Under the pieces are notes generated by a model. The model searched no databases. It was given only the letters and a program-made list of their open reading frames with translations, and was not told where the DNA came from. The position numbers were made by a program, and so were the translations under genes. This document shows, piece by piece, positions 21,882 to 33,329 of a stretch of DNA of 64,000 nt. Source of the DNA: Patiria pectinifera (taxonomy: Eukaryota; Echinodermata; Asteroidea; Valvatida; Asterinidae); contig CM057146.1 of assembly GCA_029964075.1 (NCBI GenBank), forward strand, positions 6,591,501-6,655,500, written 5' to 3'. How positions within the stretch are numbered: position 1 is the first letter of the stretch; every line of letters starts with the position of its first letter.

Positions 21882-22307
21882 GTGAGTACAATTCCTTCCA
21901 ATTGGCCGTATGAGGGCGCTCTAACGACCCCATGTTCTGGTTACAAACTGTTGAAATCAAATGTATTTTCACACTATTAAGAACTTTGAATAATAGTATG
22001 GGGAGGTCAGACAAAAAGTCGAAGCTTGTATTGGGTCTGTCCCCCTCAGTTATCATGTTTTTATAAATTTTAAATTATAACATTCATGACAAACACAACC
22101 GAGCTATAAATATTACAAAATAATCTTTGAATTAGTGCAAAATGTAAACGTACGTCACTAATCTTAGGATAGGATTTTTCTGTTTTGAAGGCTTGATGAA
22201 TGAATCGACTTGATGTGACTGTATCCATACAATTCTGAACCACTTAAACAGTTTTGTGCACTCAGGGACCAGCTTTGTCTTGTGTTGTCTATGTCCCCAA
22301 AAATTAG

Positions 22308-22454
22308 ACTTTGTTACAACCCTACCTGTAAATCACGATTCCGGTGCCCAAGAATCTAACCAGCGTCATGAAGAGGTAGTCCCGGTACAATCAGACTTCG
22401 TTACAGAAACTGAGGACCTCGTGGATGTACACTTTGCTTATTCAACAACAGACG
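22308..22454 (+). CDS. Death-domain caspase, exon 5 (p20-p10 linker, start of p10)
   Basis: The acceptor is placed after AAATTAG at 22307, which restores phase (Asn codon) and has a pyrimidine-rich stretch before it. An upstream CACTCAG at about 22265 is also in frame and would add about 14 residues, Cys-rich and unlike a caspase linker. The exon carries the acidic linker (ETEDLVDV), whose Asp residues are likely maturation sites, then HFAYSTTDG, the first strand of p10. The GTGCGT donor leaves phase 1. Confidence 0.8.
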
Positions 22455-22612
22455 GTGCGTACTCATTGATCACTAACTCCTTTTTTAAAATTAAATTGTA
22501 CAATGAACATTTTAAGATATATTTGTTAACATGAGTGTTGGATGCAATCTCCACGTATTGGAAAGAAAATTGAAAAAGATGAGATTTGAAAGTTTGGTTG
22601 GTGGAAAGATAC

Positions 22613-23616
22613 TAAGACAAGATAAGTTTGCGGTTGCACCCTGTGAATAAATCTCTTTTCTGACGAAGAACACCGCCCTCAAGAACTCCATCACATCACT
22701 ACAGCACTGCAGCGCAACGGATACTAGCCCAGCCAAGTCAAGACCCAAGAACCATTCCCGGCCATAGGGTCTCCTATACCCCCAAGCCAACTAGTTAGAG
22801 CCCCTAGTTCCATCACCCTCCCCTACTTAGGCACTACTTCTCATCACATCCAGCGCATCCTCCAAAAGCATGGAATTCGAGTCTTCCACACAGCCCCTCT
22901 GAAGATGCAGAACCTGCTGACTTCACCCAAGGATCGGTGTGACCCAGAATGCAGACCAGGGGTGTACAAGATTCCATGTTAAGTATATATCGGCGAGACT
23001 GGTATGGACTTCCCCACCAGACTCAATGAACACAAAGCCCATGGCAGGAAGGGAGACTTCGAGAAATCTTCCATCAGCAAATACACTCCCACACCGAGGA
23101 CCACCCGATCAACTGGAGCCAAGCAGAACTAATCACTAGCATCGACCGCTAGAACCCCCGACGCATCAGAGAAGCCATCGAGATCATCAAGCATAACACT
23201 GTTCCCCAAGACATCAGTTTCTACATCAGCGACATCTGGCGCCCCATCCTCAAGTCAAGGTCCGATGGGTCTCCTATACCCTAGGACAACTTAGGTTCAG
23301 TTCTCGCCTATGGGTCACCTACACCCTGAGCTCCTTCCCCTTTGCCCCCTCACTGTGTACTGACACGCTCCAGTGATCATCCAGCATCCTTCAGTCAACT
23401 TGCATCCTGTCTCAGCTTCACCGGTTTCGAGCTTCACCAGTTTGCATCCTTCTCACGCCTCACCGCACCCATCCCTATAACATCGCATCATCGTTGGAAT
23501 TTCTCATTCTCCTGACGACGGGCAGAACGTTGAGTCCCTCCGCTTCTTTTCAGAACCACACATACTCAGAAAAGAGATTTATTCACATGGTGCTGCCGCA
23601 AACTCATCTTGTCTTA
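22613..23616 (+). mobile_element. Penelope-like retroelement remnant with GIY-YIG domain, caspase intron 5
   Basis: Inverted terminal segments of about 50 bases (22613-22665 and 23571-23616, TTCACA..GTGCTGCCGCAAACT type) bound it. Inside, 22790-23290 encodes a broken GIY-YIG endonuclease: GVYKIPC, a stop, VYIGETGMDFPTRLNEHKAH, a frameshift, then HPINWSQAELITSIDR, another stop and RRIREAIEIIKHNTVP...SDIWRPIL. This is the C-terminal domain of Penelope elements; the reverse transcriptase is missing. CTGACGA near 23512 followed by GAACGTTGAGTC resembles a decayed hammerhead ribozyme of the kind these elements carry. Confidence 0.8.
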
Positions 23617-23833
23617 AATTGAAAAACAAATCAATACGATATTTCTTTAAATTTTGCTTTTTATCAATTGTTATCTTTTTTTATCCTTTAAATATAACTA
23701 ACCTTTTGTACCTGATCGACAGCGCTACAAAATTGGTTTTGCCGAAATTGTATTAATTCGATTTTTGGCTTTATTTATCTTGATTGAAAATACGATGCTC
23801 AAATACCAGCTTTTTTTATGTGTTTGTTTACAG

Positions 23834-23943
23834 GTTATCTTTCTCTGCGAAGTGAGGTCAGTGGTTCCTTCTTCGTTCAAGCTTTATGTGAGGTCTTCTT
23901 CGATCGAGCCCACCTGGACAATCTTGATACACTGATGAATAAG
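23834..23943 (+). CDS. Death-domain caspase, exon 6 (p10 core)
   Basis: TTTACAG precedes and GTGAGA follows; phase 1 to 0. It encodes GYLSLRSEVSGSFFVQALCE and a helix ending DTLMNK. The Arg of LRS is at the p10 S1-pocket position. The residue before it is Leu where most caspases have Trp (SWR), and GSFF replaces GSWF. These changes affect the S2/S4 side of the cleft and may shift substrate preference. Confidence 0.93.
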
Positions 23944-24472
23944 GTGAGAAATTGTGCTCTAGAATGAACGCAGGAGAGTGGGACTCAGGATGCGACAACA
24001 ACAAATATAGTCTTAGCCGCCTGAGAACGATTGCGCCAGAATTGTTCTTTCGATCGACGCCTGTATATAAATATATATATATATATAAATATCTATTTGC
24101 ATTTATGAGACATTGCAATAAGTCACAATTCTGAACGAATGTGTTTTATTACATGCTGCCATAATTAATAATCACAATATTACAACGAGGAGAAGTTGCC
24201 AAATTTCTTCAGTGAACTTGATATTTCTAGTTTATAACAAAAATTGTGTCGCTACAGTGCCTCATTATATCCATGGCCTCTAATTCAAAGTTTTTGACGT
24301 CATAATTTAAAGTTGACCAAGTCAAGGGAGTCGCTAGTTTCCATTTCGAGGAAAGATATCACAGAAAGATGAGAATCATGAGATATGGAACAAAACGGTC
24401 GAGAATGAACTATGTTTTGTTATAATACTTAATTTTCTTACGATATCCCTCTTTTTAATTTGTGTTTCTCAG

Positions 24473-24607
24473 GTTACCGATCGAGTAGACCGCATGAAAG
24501 GCAAACTGTACGACTATGAATCAAAACAATCGGTTGTCGTCAAGCAAACGGTGGAGTGCGTCAAGCGCATGCGCAAAGCTGTCTACTTCCTCCCCAATTA
24601 TCCATAA
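24473..24607 (+). CDS. Death-domain caspase, exon 7 (C-terminus)
   Basis: TTTCTCAG precedes. The exon encodes VTDRVDRMKGKLYDYESKQS, a KQTVEC stretch, RMRKAVYFLPNYP and TAA at 24605-24607. The KQ...LRK.LYF.P pattern is the usual end of p10. The gene is therefore complete from p20 to its stop. No AATAAA lies close downstream. Confidence 0.93.
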   Translation, partial: VTDRVDRMKGKLYDYESKQSVVVKQTVECVKRMRKAVYFLPNYP

Positions 24608-24825
24608 ACTAAATCATTGATTGTAATCTGAAGTTCAACTGAACCGGAAGTTTACTCAATCTACAGTAACTATAGCTTCATTGATACATCCAATATTTTA
24701 CGCAGGAAATGTTTCCTGTTAAAATTCCTTGACTTATCTTCGGAAGCTGGAGAGTGCCAGTCGATAAGGGATGAATATATATATATTTTGGGCGAGAGAA
24801 TATTTGTTTTTTACAGTTATCTGGT

Positions 24826-26390
24826 GGCTGCCACTTACTTATCTGGAGGCCTCAACTTAATATCTTGCAACCGCCACTTAATTTACTGACTGCCGCCAAT
24901 TGTTATGGCGGCCACTTCTTAATTTTCTGGCGGCCGCCATTTAATAATAATGATAATAATTCTTTATTGTACGCATCTTATAAATACGGATAATCATATT
25001 CCATTGGCAACCCAATTACATTAAAACACTAATATTACATCAAACCCCTGTTACATATGTGGGGAAATGGATAATGAATATACATGTAGTACCTTTAAAC
25101 TGATATCTAAACTGCTGCTTTAAGGCGAATTGTTTACAGCACGCACATCACCTCGGGTGCGGTAGTCGCCTTCCGCCAAACAAAAACTAGTTCTGGATCC
25201 TCCTATGTTTGTAACCCTTATTTGATGTATAATTCGTCTTTTGGTGATAACCCTATGTGAATTGAGTTAAGACAACAATTTTGTTAGAAGACTTGGTTGA
25301 AATCAAGGGATAATGCAGATTTACTCACATGGAAATGGCCCATGGATACATAAGTTGTTAAGTAATACGGCCTCTTTCAGCGTCCCTAGAATGGCGTGAG
25401 GAAAATGGCTCACGGTGAGAGACAATTTTATTGAATTTCTGCTTTTATTTAATGTTTTTCCAACACTCTTTGTATTTAAAGGATAGCATCATATTGAACT
25501 GATATCATAGGTGTGGTTTTGGAAGGGTAAAGTCCAGGGGTTAGTTCAGAAAACAGCTGTAATTCTGCGCTCATGTCAGCCGGCCATGTGATCTATTTGT
25601 AGCTATCATCAGTGCGTAGCGTGTACATGTACATTTCTATACGTGGGCTCACGTTGTGTGCGCGCGTCTGGACGTACAATGTACATGAACTTGTACGCCA
25701 ATTATTATGGCGGCCGCTTCTTAATTTTCTGGCGGCCGCATTTTAATATCTGGCGGCCGTGACTTAATATCTGGTTACCGCCACTTAATATCTGGCGGCT
25801 GCCACTTAATGACGGCCTCATCTTGATTATCTGGCGGCCGCCACTTAATCTAGCGACCTTTACCTAATGATGGCGGCCGCTATTTATTATTAGTCTATGT
25901 AATAGACTTTGACGAAGGCCATGGTCTATAACATTGGAGCAGATTCGCTGATTAATTATGCAAGACAACCGCATCTTGACCTCTAGATCAGCGGGCCCTT
26001 TCTATATCGGGTCTTCGAATTCGGTCATTCACCGTTGTCGCGTCATAGACATGGATAAAAAAATACCCTAGACACAGCAATGAAGGCTGTGGTCACGCGC
26101 TCTGTATTATGTTACGCAATACGCGCCCGGCTGTTGCGGTATTACAAAACACTACATTCGAATTGACCAATCACACGTTTAGTCCTGATTTGGGGAATGA
26201 AATGACGTTACGATTGAGTAGAGTCGACTCCGATTGGCTGAGGCGCGAAAGGCATATATCTGCATGCTTTGACATATCACACGTTATACAGGAGACTTGG
26301 CTGGTGATACTCAGACTCATTTAATAGCGGCCACCGCTTAATATCTGCGGCCGCCACTTAAACATCTCAATTATCTGACGCTACTTGATA
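24826..26390. repeat. GCGGCCGC-rich minisatellite, interrupted
   Basis: Units of about 20-21 bases, roughly CACTTAATATCTGGCGGCCG, occur in three runs: 24826-24950, 25700-25890 and 26325-26385. The runs are split by an insertion with a reversed ATT-tail retroelement 3' end (about 24945-25690) and by unassigned sequence (25890-26320). Units differ by many point changes; several contain the 8-base GCGGCCGC palindrome. Confidence 0.8.
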
Positions 26391-26400
26391 GATAGTTGAT

Positions 26401-26663
26401 CATGGGCGTCGCGGGGGGGGGGGCACTTGCCCCCCCCCCTGGAAAAGCAACAACAACAACAAAAGGAAGAACAAAAAAGAAAAAAAAGAAAAGAAAAAGA
26501 GGCGCGAAGACAAAGTGGTGTAAATTTAATGAGTTGGGGGGGGGGGCAAAATGTCCCTGCCCCCCTCTAAAACTGATAAATCGAGAATGTGTTGAGAAGT
26601 ACAAGCATTTTTTGGCCAAAAAAAATGTTGCCCCCTCTAGAAAAAATCATGGCGACGCCCATG
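26401..26663. mobile_element. hAT-type MITE with 8-bp target duplication
   Basis: Ends CATGGGCGTCGC and GCGACGCCCATG are perfect 12-base inverted repeats. TAGTTGAT is duplicated exactly at 26393-26400 and 26664-26671. Length 263 bases; the interior is Gn, A-rich and CAA-rich. An 8-bp duplication fits hAT elements. Confidence 0.9.
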
Positions 26664-26746
26664 TAGTTGATATTATATTTTGAATGATGGATATTGACAA
26701 CCCGTCAAAAAGAACTCAGACTATCGGATAATGCACGCTTTTGAGA

Positions 26747-26816
26747 AGACCAATAGTGTAGTGGGCATCATTCTCGCTTTGACCAATAGTGTAGTGGGCA
26801 TCATTCTCGCCTTATT
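26747..26816 (+). repeat. Tandem duplication, two units
   Basis: GACCAATAGTGTAGTGGGCATC followed by ATTCTCGC is present twice in a row with few changes. Confidence 0.9.
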
Positions 26817-26967
26817 TAAATGTAGTTGGTTTGCCAATAGTTTTGATATAGCCTAGACCAAACAATGACAAATCCGAGTTTGTCGAATATGATTTGCTTT
26901 AGTACATCAGTGTTATTATCATTTTGCATGAGACGAGACTATTTACTATATCGCCTCTGCCTGTACC

Positions 26968-27066
26968 TAACCCTGACCATAACCCTAACCATAACCCTAA
27001 CCATAACCCTAAGCATAACCCTAACCATAACCCTAACCATAACACTAACCTTAACCCTCACCCTAA
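26968..27066 (-). repeat. Telomere-like interstitial array (CCATAACCCTAA)n
   Basis: Seven to eight units of a 12-base repeat, each containing ACCCTAA, the C-strand of the vertebrate and echinoderm telomere repeat, alternating with a degenerate ACCATA half. Later units drift to ACACTAACC and CCTCACCC. Confidence 0.85.
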
Positions 27067-27570
27067 CCAATTATCACAGAGCAGCTGAATCTGGTTATGA
27101 ACGTTAAAATTTGCATCGGTATATTCTGGCGTTAACAATTATTCAATTTCGTTAATATAAAATATGGTGGTAGTCATTAGTTTTCTTTTTATACAGATAA
27201 GCAATGGATCAAGATGTTAAAGCCATGTATTTCCATTTGAGACTCAGCTACAAGATATTTTGTATGCACTTGCTCTAAACCATCGAATCGTAAGATGCCT
27301 TTCAAACAATTCATAGTTATTCCAAATGTCGCTGCCCTCGTTTTTTTAACAGATCAAGGATAGTGGAAGTATGAATGGACTAGCGGGATGAGTAGATGGT
27401 GGAGTCGTTTATATATATATCCCAGCAACAATTCGATTATAAATACATGTATACTCACTATTCGATAAATGAATTAAATATACATTGTGCATGAGTAACT
27501 TTACTACGTGCTCAAGAACACTTATCTACTAACAATCTAGAGCAATCCAGACACGCTAGCACTTCTATCA

Positions 27571-27683
27571 CGAAGGCCCCCTTCAATGGAGATAGCATTG
27601 TTCTAGCTGTATTTTTCATCTGTCGTGGGAAAGTAGCTTTGTTTTGTAGTAGGGACAATGTTTTCGCCATTGAAGGGGGCCTC
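27571..27683. repeat. Short hairpin, 32-bp stem
   Basis: CGAAGGCCCCCTTCAATGG at 27571 is the near-exact inverse of CCATTGAAGGGGGCCTCG ending at 27683. Pairing extends through GATAGCATTGTT and GGACAATGTTTTC with a few mismatches; the loop is about 50 bases. A small MITE or a hairpin RNA precursor are both possible. Confidence 0.7.
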
Positions 27684-27720
27684 GTGCATGTACACTGATC
27701 ACGTGCCAAGATTGGTCTAT

Positions 27721-29100
27721 ACAGATTACACATAGGCATTCATATACAAATGAGATTTTAATAATTTTGAGTCAAGAATGAAACGTTATTGTCAGATTTT
27801 GTGTTTTGAATAATTATGAGGAACAAGTCTCTATGTTATTTTTTTATAAATGGAGCGAGCAGGATTTTTTTTTAATTATTTGTTTTCTAATTCCGTCACT
27901 TTGTTTTGTCTTTAACTCTCTCACCCTGTATAGGATACTGAAAGGTCTTGCTCGGCTTCTGTGTTTGTTAATAGAATATAGAACCACTTAAAACTGATTG
28001 GCTTATTGTTTGGAGTAGGCGTGTCCTTATACGTCACTACATAGAAATTATGATAGATCGTGATTACATTGTTAACTTGGTACATGTTTGTCATATTGTA
28101 CACCATCTAATGCAGCTATGTATATAAATCCCATCACTGGAGGAATAGGATGTAATAAACTCACTTCTAGTTCTGACTTAGAGGTTGGACCAGTATAGCA
28201 GAATTTTCAGAAATAAAGGGATTTGAAGGATTAGTATGTTATAGCAAATATCGTTAAACTGACTTGTTTTACCTTTTGGGCTTGTAGATGCTGGAAAAAC
28301 CAAGAAAAGCAGTCATGTTATTGTAATCTGATTACCCGACCCCATTTTAGATGAAACGGAGCAATTTATAGACTTTGAGGAATTGTAAGGTCAGAGAATC
28401 AGTCTAGCAGGCTTGAACCGATTCACATGTGTGTAATCAATTGCAAAGAAAATGCGCAATAACTAAAAATAAAACACTCAGGAACAGTTTCTGAAAAAGA
28501 GACAGTTTTCTCCAATGCTGGTCGGCCGACCAGCGTTTGAAAAATACATTTATTTTTGAAAAATAATGTCAGCACACCAGGAGCCAAGATTTTAAAGGAA
28601 GGTTTAGAATGTCAGTCCCTAACAATCCAGTAAGGTATTTCGTGATAATTTGATTATTTCGTTTTTTGATGTTTGCAAATGTTGTATTTTCCCTTTATAT
28701 AAGTACCTAATGCATTATTGCAGATTGTCCTTATAACATCTTAAGACAGATTTTGAGTGCAGCTTTCATTAAAAAAATCTCTCAAAGAAAATAAATAACA
28801 GGCATAAGGGACTGAGGAATCTGTTGAACACAAACAAAAATAAGTATTTCGAGTACAAGTTGGAAAGGAAGCTATATGAATTCGATGCAGTTTTGTTAAT
28901 GTCTCCATTTTCAAGCTTCGCAGTGCGCGGGTCGATAGTAAGTTTTCGTTTCCATGACGATATTTCCTTAACAATGTTAAAAAGATGTCATCCGAATAAA
29001 AAAAAAGGTGTGCGCAATTCCGTTGTCGCGGGTGCATGTACAGAAATATGTTAATCAGACCACAAGTGCATGGATTATGAACACCAGCACAATATACGGG
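27721..29100 (+). repeat. Duplicated lectin upstream block, copy 2
   Basis: Two parts match the other lectin blocks: about 27720-28200 (against 410-1170 and 61600-62340) and 28800-29100 (against 62850-63150, GTGCGCGGGTCGATA, TTTTCGTTTCCATG, CGATATTT). The middle differs. The 3' part ends just before the lectin start, so the conserved pieces are good candidates for the lectin promoter and 5' leader. Confidence 0.8.
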
Positions 29101-29110
29101 CACACTAAAG

Positions 29111-29654
29111 ATGCTTAACTCAGTGAAATTCTGTTCTGTCATCGTTCTTTTGGAGATGTTTTCTTGCTGGGTGACTCTGGGCTCCATCCCCTGTCCACCC
29201 ACCTGGCAGACATTTCAGGGGACTGGGTACTACGTGCACTCGGTTTCCATGGCCTTGGCCCGAGCCAAGGAATTCTGCCAGAAGATGGGAGGCAACCTGC
29301 TGATGCCCAGGTCATCTGACGAGAACGCGTTCGCCAACTCGCTGCTGCAGCTACGCGGGGCGACTACAGCTTGGTTGGACTGCAGTGACAGAATGGAAGA
29401 GGGCAAATGACCTCTCATTTCGCAAAGGAGCATCTAACCCAGGAAATAGCCAAGACGCGGATTGCCGGCTGATCGAGACCGCGGACGGCAAATGGTACGC
29501 CGCACCGTGACCGTGTGATCAGGAATCGACTACCGTGTGCGAGAGAGAAGCGACGGTACAGCAAGCCAGCCTCGCCATGCACTGCATGGTCATAGGGGCA
29601 GACGGCCGTCCAGTTACCGACGTGCAGTGCATTCACAACCCAGCACTCCCATAG
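29111..29654 (+). pseudogene. C-type lectin pseudogene, frameshift plus hexamer duplication
   Basis: It starts like the intact copy (MLNSVKFCSVIVLLEMF, signal peptide, CPPTWQTFQGTGYY, EFCQKMGGNLLMPR) and keeps frame to TAWLDC. A one-base shift at about 29380-29392 then leads to a stop at 29408. In the next frame the domain goes on (TEWKRANDLSF, DADCRLIETADGKWYAAP). There a six-base insertion, seen as ACCGTGACCGTG, places TGA in frame at about 29507, after which PCDQESTTVCEREA and the usual tail follow to TAG at 29652-29654. With two independent lesions it cannot yield the full domain, though a secreted 99-residue fragment is possible. Confidence 0.85.
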
Positions 29655-31564
29655 TCAACTAGCTCTACTTTCATCGAAATTGGCAAGAATTGATTACCAT
29701 TATTCGCAAAGTTATGCTGTTGCCCAGAGTCATCCATCAAGAAACCATCATCCCGAGGATGTAACACACTTTTAAAAATCGCATCTTGCTGCACAAGTTG
29801 ATGAGGTCTGTGGCTTCAACGTCTAATTACTTCTGACAGTTATCAGGTGGGTGGATGCCCGCATTATGACAATGCATATGGATGGGGACAAATCAGCAAC
29901 ACGTTTTAGTGCCAAACGGAACACGAGACAGGATTATTAGGCACTCGAATTCTTGATCCTTAATTGAAATTTGATTATCTTGTACAGTTTGCGGAGGTTG
30001 CAGATACACTGCGTAAAGCGTCCTCGCTTACTACAATAAGCAGTTTCACTTCCTCACGTTCTAAAACCACCGGCTTGGTACATTATTACTATTTTTATGA
30101 TATTTCGTTGTCAACTAATCAAATGGTCTGCATAGAGTATGTGAATAAATACATAAAAAAACTGTGTATGTGTGAGGGGCGTGATGGGTGTTGGAGCAAG
30201 ACAACAAAGCGTTACTTATCTGTGTGTATTTTGCTAATTTTTGCAATTGATTTAATTATCTGTTTACTTTTTACTTTATTCTTAAATATGTAATGCGCTC
30301 TCGAACAGGCTGGTCCTGGAGAGAGCGCAATAAAAATGCAATAATAATTATTATTATTATTATTTGCTTGGGGGGGGGGGGTGGCATCGTGCGCCACTCT
30401 AACCTTTTAATTAAATCGAGCTTGTTCAAACGGTGACGTGATTATAATTCAGTTGACATACGAATTTCTATCTAAATAATTCGTAGCAATTAAATGATGT
30501 TTATCATTATTAGGAATAAAATATGTTGGCTCTTTTTTGAAAGATCCCAGTAGAAATATTTTAATCAGTCTGTTGAAGGCGCCCTCTATCGGCTGCTTTG
30601 CTACGGACCAACGTGATTTACACCTAAACTGTATGCCAGGTTTTTGGGGCTATGAACAATTGAAACGAGCCTATAATTACGCGGCTCTGATCATGAACTA
30701 GCAAGCACGCCCTTATATCCATCGGGATACTTCCGATTCCTCCAAAAAACCAGTTAATCCCGCAATGCAGCTTACAAACAAAATAATCGAATCCCGTGCA
30801 CCTAAAATATTAACCCTCAGGGCATCCAATTTAAAAAAAACACCACGTGGTTAAGCCACGTTGACAATTTTATAACCACATTTGTATAGGTCACTAACTC
30901 TGGCATGCTTGTACATGCACAAGATATAGGTCATTCACATCTTCGGGATTTTTTACAACCTGTCGAGCTCTGCATGAGCGGCACGAGGGGTTGACACAAA
31001 GGGATCGGCGGCACTTAGATGTTGGCCACTAAGATCTCCCATTACTGCACAAAGGCATTAGGCGCCATCTTGGCTTCTGTCTTTCAACACTCCTTACTCC
31101 AGAGTGGATAGGGTCTGCCAATGGGATCCTACAGGCTTGTACTGTATAGTAGGGGTGAGGATTACATGAAAGCTTGGCCTAATTGGCCCATTGAAGAAGA
31201 AAAAAATTATGCCTATATTTGGAAAATGTGGAGAATTTTATCGCCATATTAATTTCCCGCAGGGTAATTTGAATGGTACATGGGATTCCCTTGCTAACGC
31301 AGCATGCGGGCACCCTGTTTGGAAACAACACTTACATTTCTTCCTAATGATGGCATTTCGGCCAAGCGAGACAATTTCGAAGGGTATATTTGAACCAGTC
31401 TAGCTATCTTCACTTTGAGCAAGGTTTCTGTTTACATGATAATCGCTTTATAGGTACACGAATAGTGCGAATGTCCTGTGACTCATTTAGTCCAAATGCA
31501 CAATGTACGCATATTTCGTCCAGTTTGTGAGATGAATTGAAGGGTGCACTTTGCTAAAAAGGCC
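29655..31564. other. No gene seen; retroelement tail at 30285-30365
   Basis: GTAATGCGCTCTC...GAGAGAGCGCAATAA followed by an ATT microsatellite is a typical CR1/L2-like 3' end with a small hairpin. It is followed by G11. The frame at 29964-30293 has no recognisable domain. From 30370 to 31564 I see nothing to annotate. Confidence 0.5.
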
Positions 31565-31790
31565 AAAATTCTGTAGCGAACGAGGGCGTGGTTACGAAGT
31601 CATTTTGGGGGTTGCAAACCAATGAGAATTCCAGGTTCTGACGGAAGATTCCTGGTGACTTGTTACTTTTTACCGGGAAAAAAAAAACCTTTTTTATCCA
31701 TTTTAATTCACAAGTAAATTTTGGTTAAAAAGTAAAGTTATACTAATTGCTCCAATAATAGTGTTATTCAAAATGTTTGTACCGAAAACG
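31565..31790 (+). repeat. Dispersed repeat R2, copy 2
   Basis: Same order of blocks as 6632-6770 with an extra about 90 bases in the middle (TTCCAGGTTCTGACGG...). Confidence 0.7.
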
Positions 31791-31951
31791 AAATAGATCG
31801 AAACAGCGCCCTCAATAGCTAAAAAAAATGGCAATGTCGACATTTTAAATAATTTGTAGACTCCAGACGTTGATTAAACAAGTGCGAGCTCTGGCCGTCT
31901 TGCATGAAAGTCTTGCATGAAATCAAAATAATCCTTGCCAGACGAGCTTAA

Positions 31952-33329
31952 GCAGTCCTTCATTTTTAAGGAGCGCGATCGCGCAGGCGCTCCTACTGCG
32001 CTCCTCGACTGTCTCGAAGGAGCGCCAAAAATAGCGCTCCTCAGAAATCCACAAGAGGGCTCGTCAAACACGGGAAGTTTAAAAATAAGAAGTGATAAAA
32101 ACGCAAAGGATTTTAAGTCTTAAGCTACACGTATTTTTCGTTGGTTAATGCCCAAACTCACGTTAATATGCCGCTGGACATCGCTAAAAATGAACGAACA
32201 CCGAGCTCGTACGTACTGTATAAGATCGTGTGTGTACAGCGGCTGTATACTGTGCGTGCACAATCTGCATATCGCATAGAGCTGCATGAAAACACGTGGG
32301 CCCGTACGTGCGAGTGCAGCAATGACTGGTTCCCGCTGCGCCGCGCACTAAATCCCAATGAAGGCATGATGAAAATGCGGTAACCAGTCAATGTAATAGT
32401 CGCGCGGTGCATGCAATGCACTGCCTGCCGTACAGTGTTTTGCGTGCAGGCCGGACGGAATAGACATCGTAAAAATGCCAAGAAAACAACGATTGAGAAG
32501 GACGATCTTTGCAAGCTTATTCACAAAACTTGATCTTTCTTGTCTGTGTATGTATTTCCCGTGTTCATGAATTTATTTTGAGGAAGTTTTACTGGTATGT
32601 GAAGTGAAACGATGCAGCGTGTTTCACCGAAATCGTATACCGTGAAACGAGTCTCATTGCCGGCCCACCACACACAGTGCATCACAAACGCTCGTACTAG
32701 TGCGAAGTTCAGACGTTGTTAGCCAGTTTCTCGTCGTGACTAGCATTGTGTATATGGCATACTTGACCTGCATTTTCCATTATTTTTTTAAGATTATCGA
32801 CGGCAGATAGTTTCGATAAAACTTAAGGCAAGTTTGTGTCATTTTGAGGCCCTTTTTGTATAGCTTTCGTAGAGCAATTGAAATAGTTCAGGCTGAACAT
32901 TTCATATAATTTTAACGAATCTGAAAGCAAATTTTCAGTTGCTTTATGTGCCGTTTATTAACTCTCCATTTTCCAAGTATAATCAAGTGATGAACCAACT
33001 GACAACTGTATTAAAAAATGAAAGCCTAAGCAGTAGTCAAACCTTTTATTGATCTCCATTTAGTTAGTTTTTTAAAATAAATTTTACCTTGTCTTACAGT
33101 AACAAAAACGAAAAAAGTAACGCAACTTGAGCATATGTTATTATGCAAAAACTAATAATAATGCAGCCCCTTGAATAAATCCTTATATTCAAAATAAAAC
33201 TAAAACAATGGTAACCCGTCGTTTTACCGCTGTATATCCGTAGATTTTAAGGAGAGCGATTTGCTCTCCTCAAATATTCGAGGAGAGCGATTTATAGCTC
33301 TCCTGGATTTTCTTTAAATGAAGGACTGC
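31952..33329. mobile_element. TTAA-flanked DNA transposon, 1378 bp
   Basis: Inverted ends GCAGTCCTTCATTT lie directly inside TTAA at 31948-31951 and 33330-33333. Next to the ends are GGAGCGC / GGAGAGC inverted repeats that form small hairpins (31970-32045 and 33245-33305). No transposase. TTAA duplication is shared by piggyBac and Kolobok groups; the ends do not begin with the CCC usual for piggyBac, so Kolobok-like is a little more likely. Confidence 0.7.

Noticed and set aside
30212..30397. Asn-run containing minus-strand frame
   Set aside because: Caused by the ATT microsatellite tail of a retroelement.
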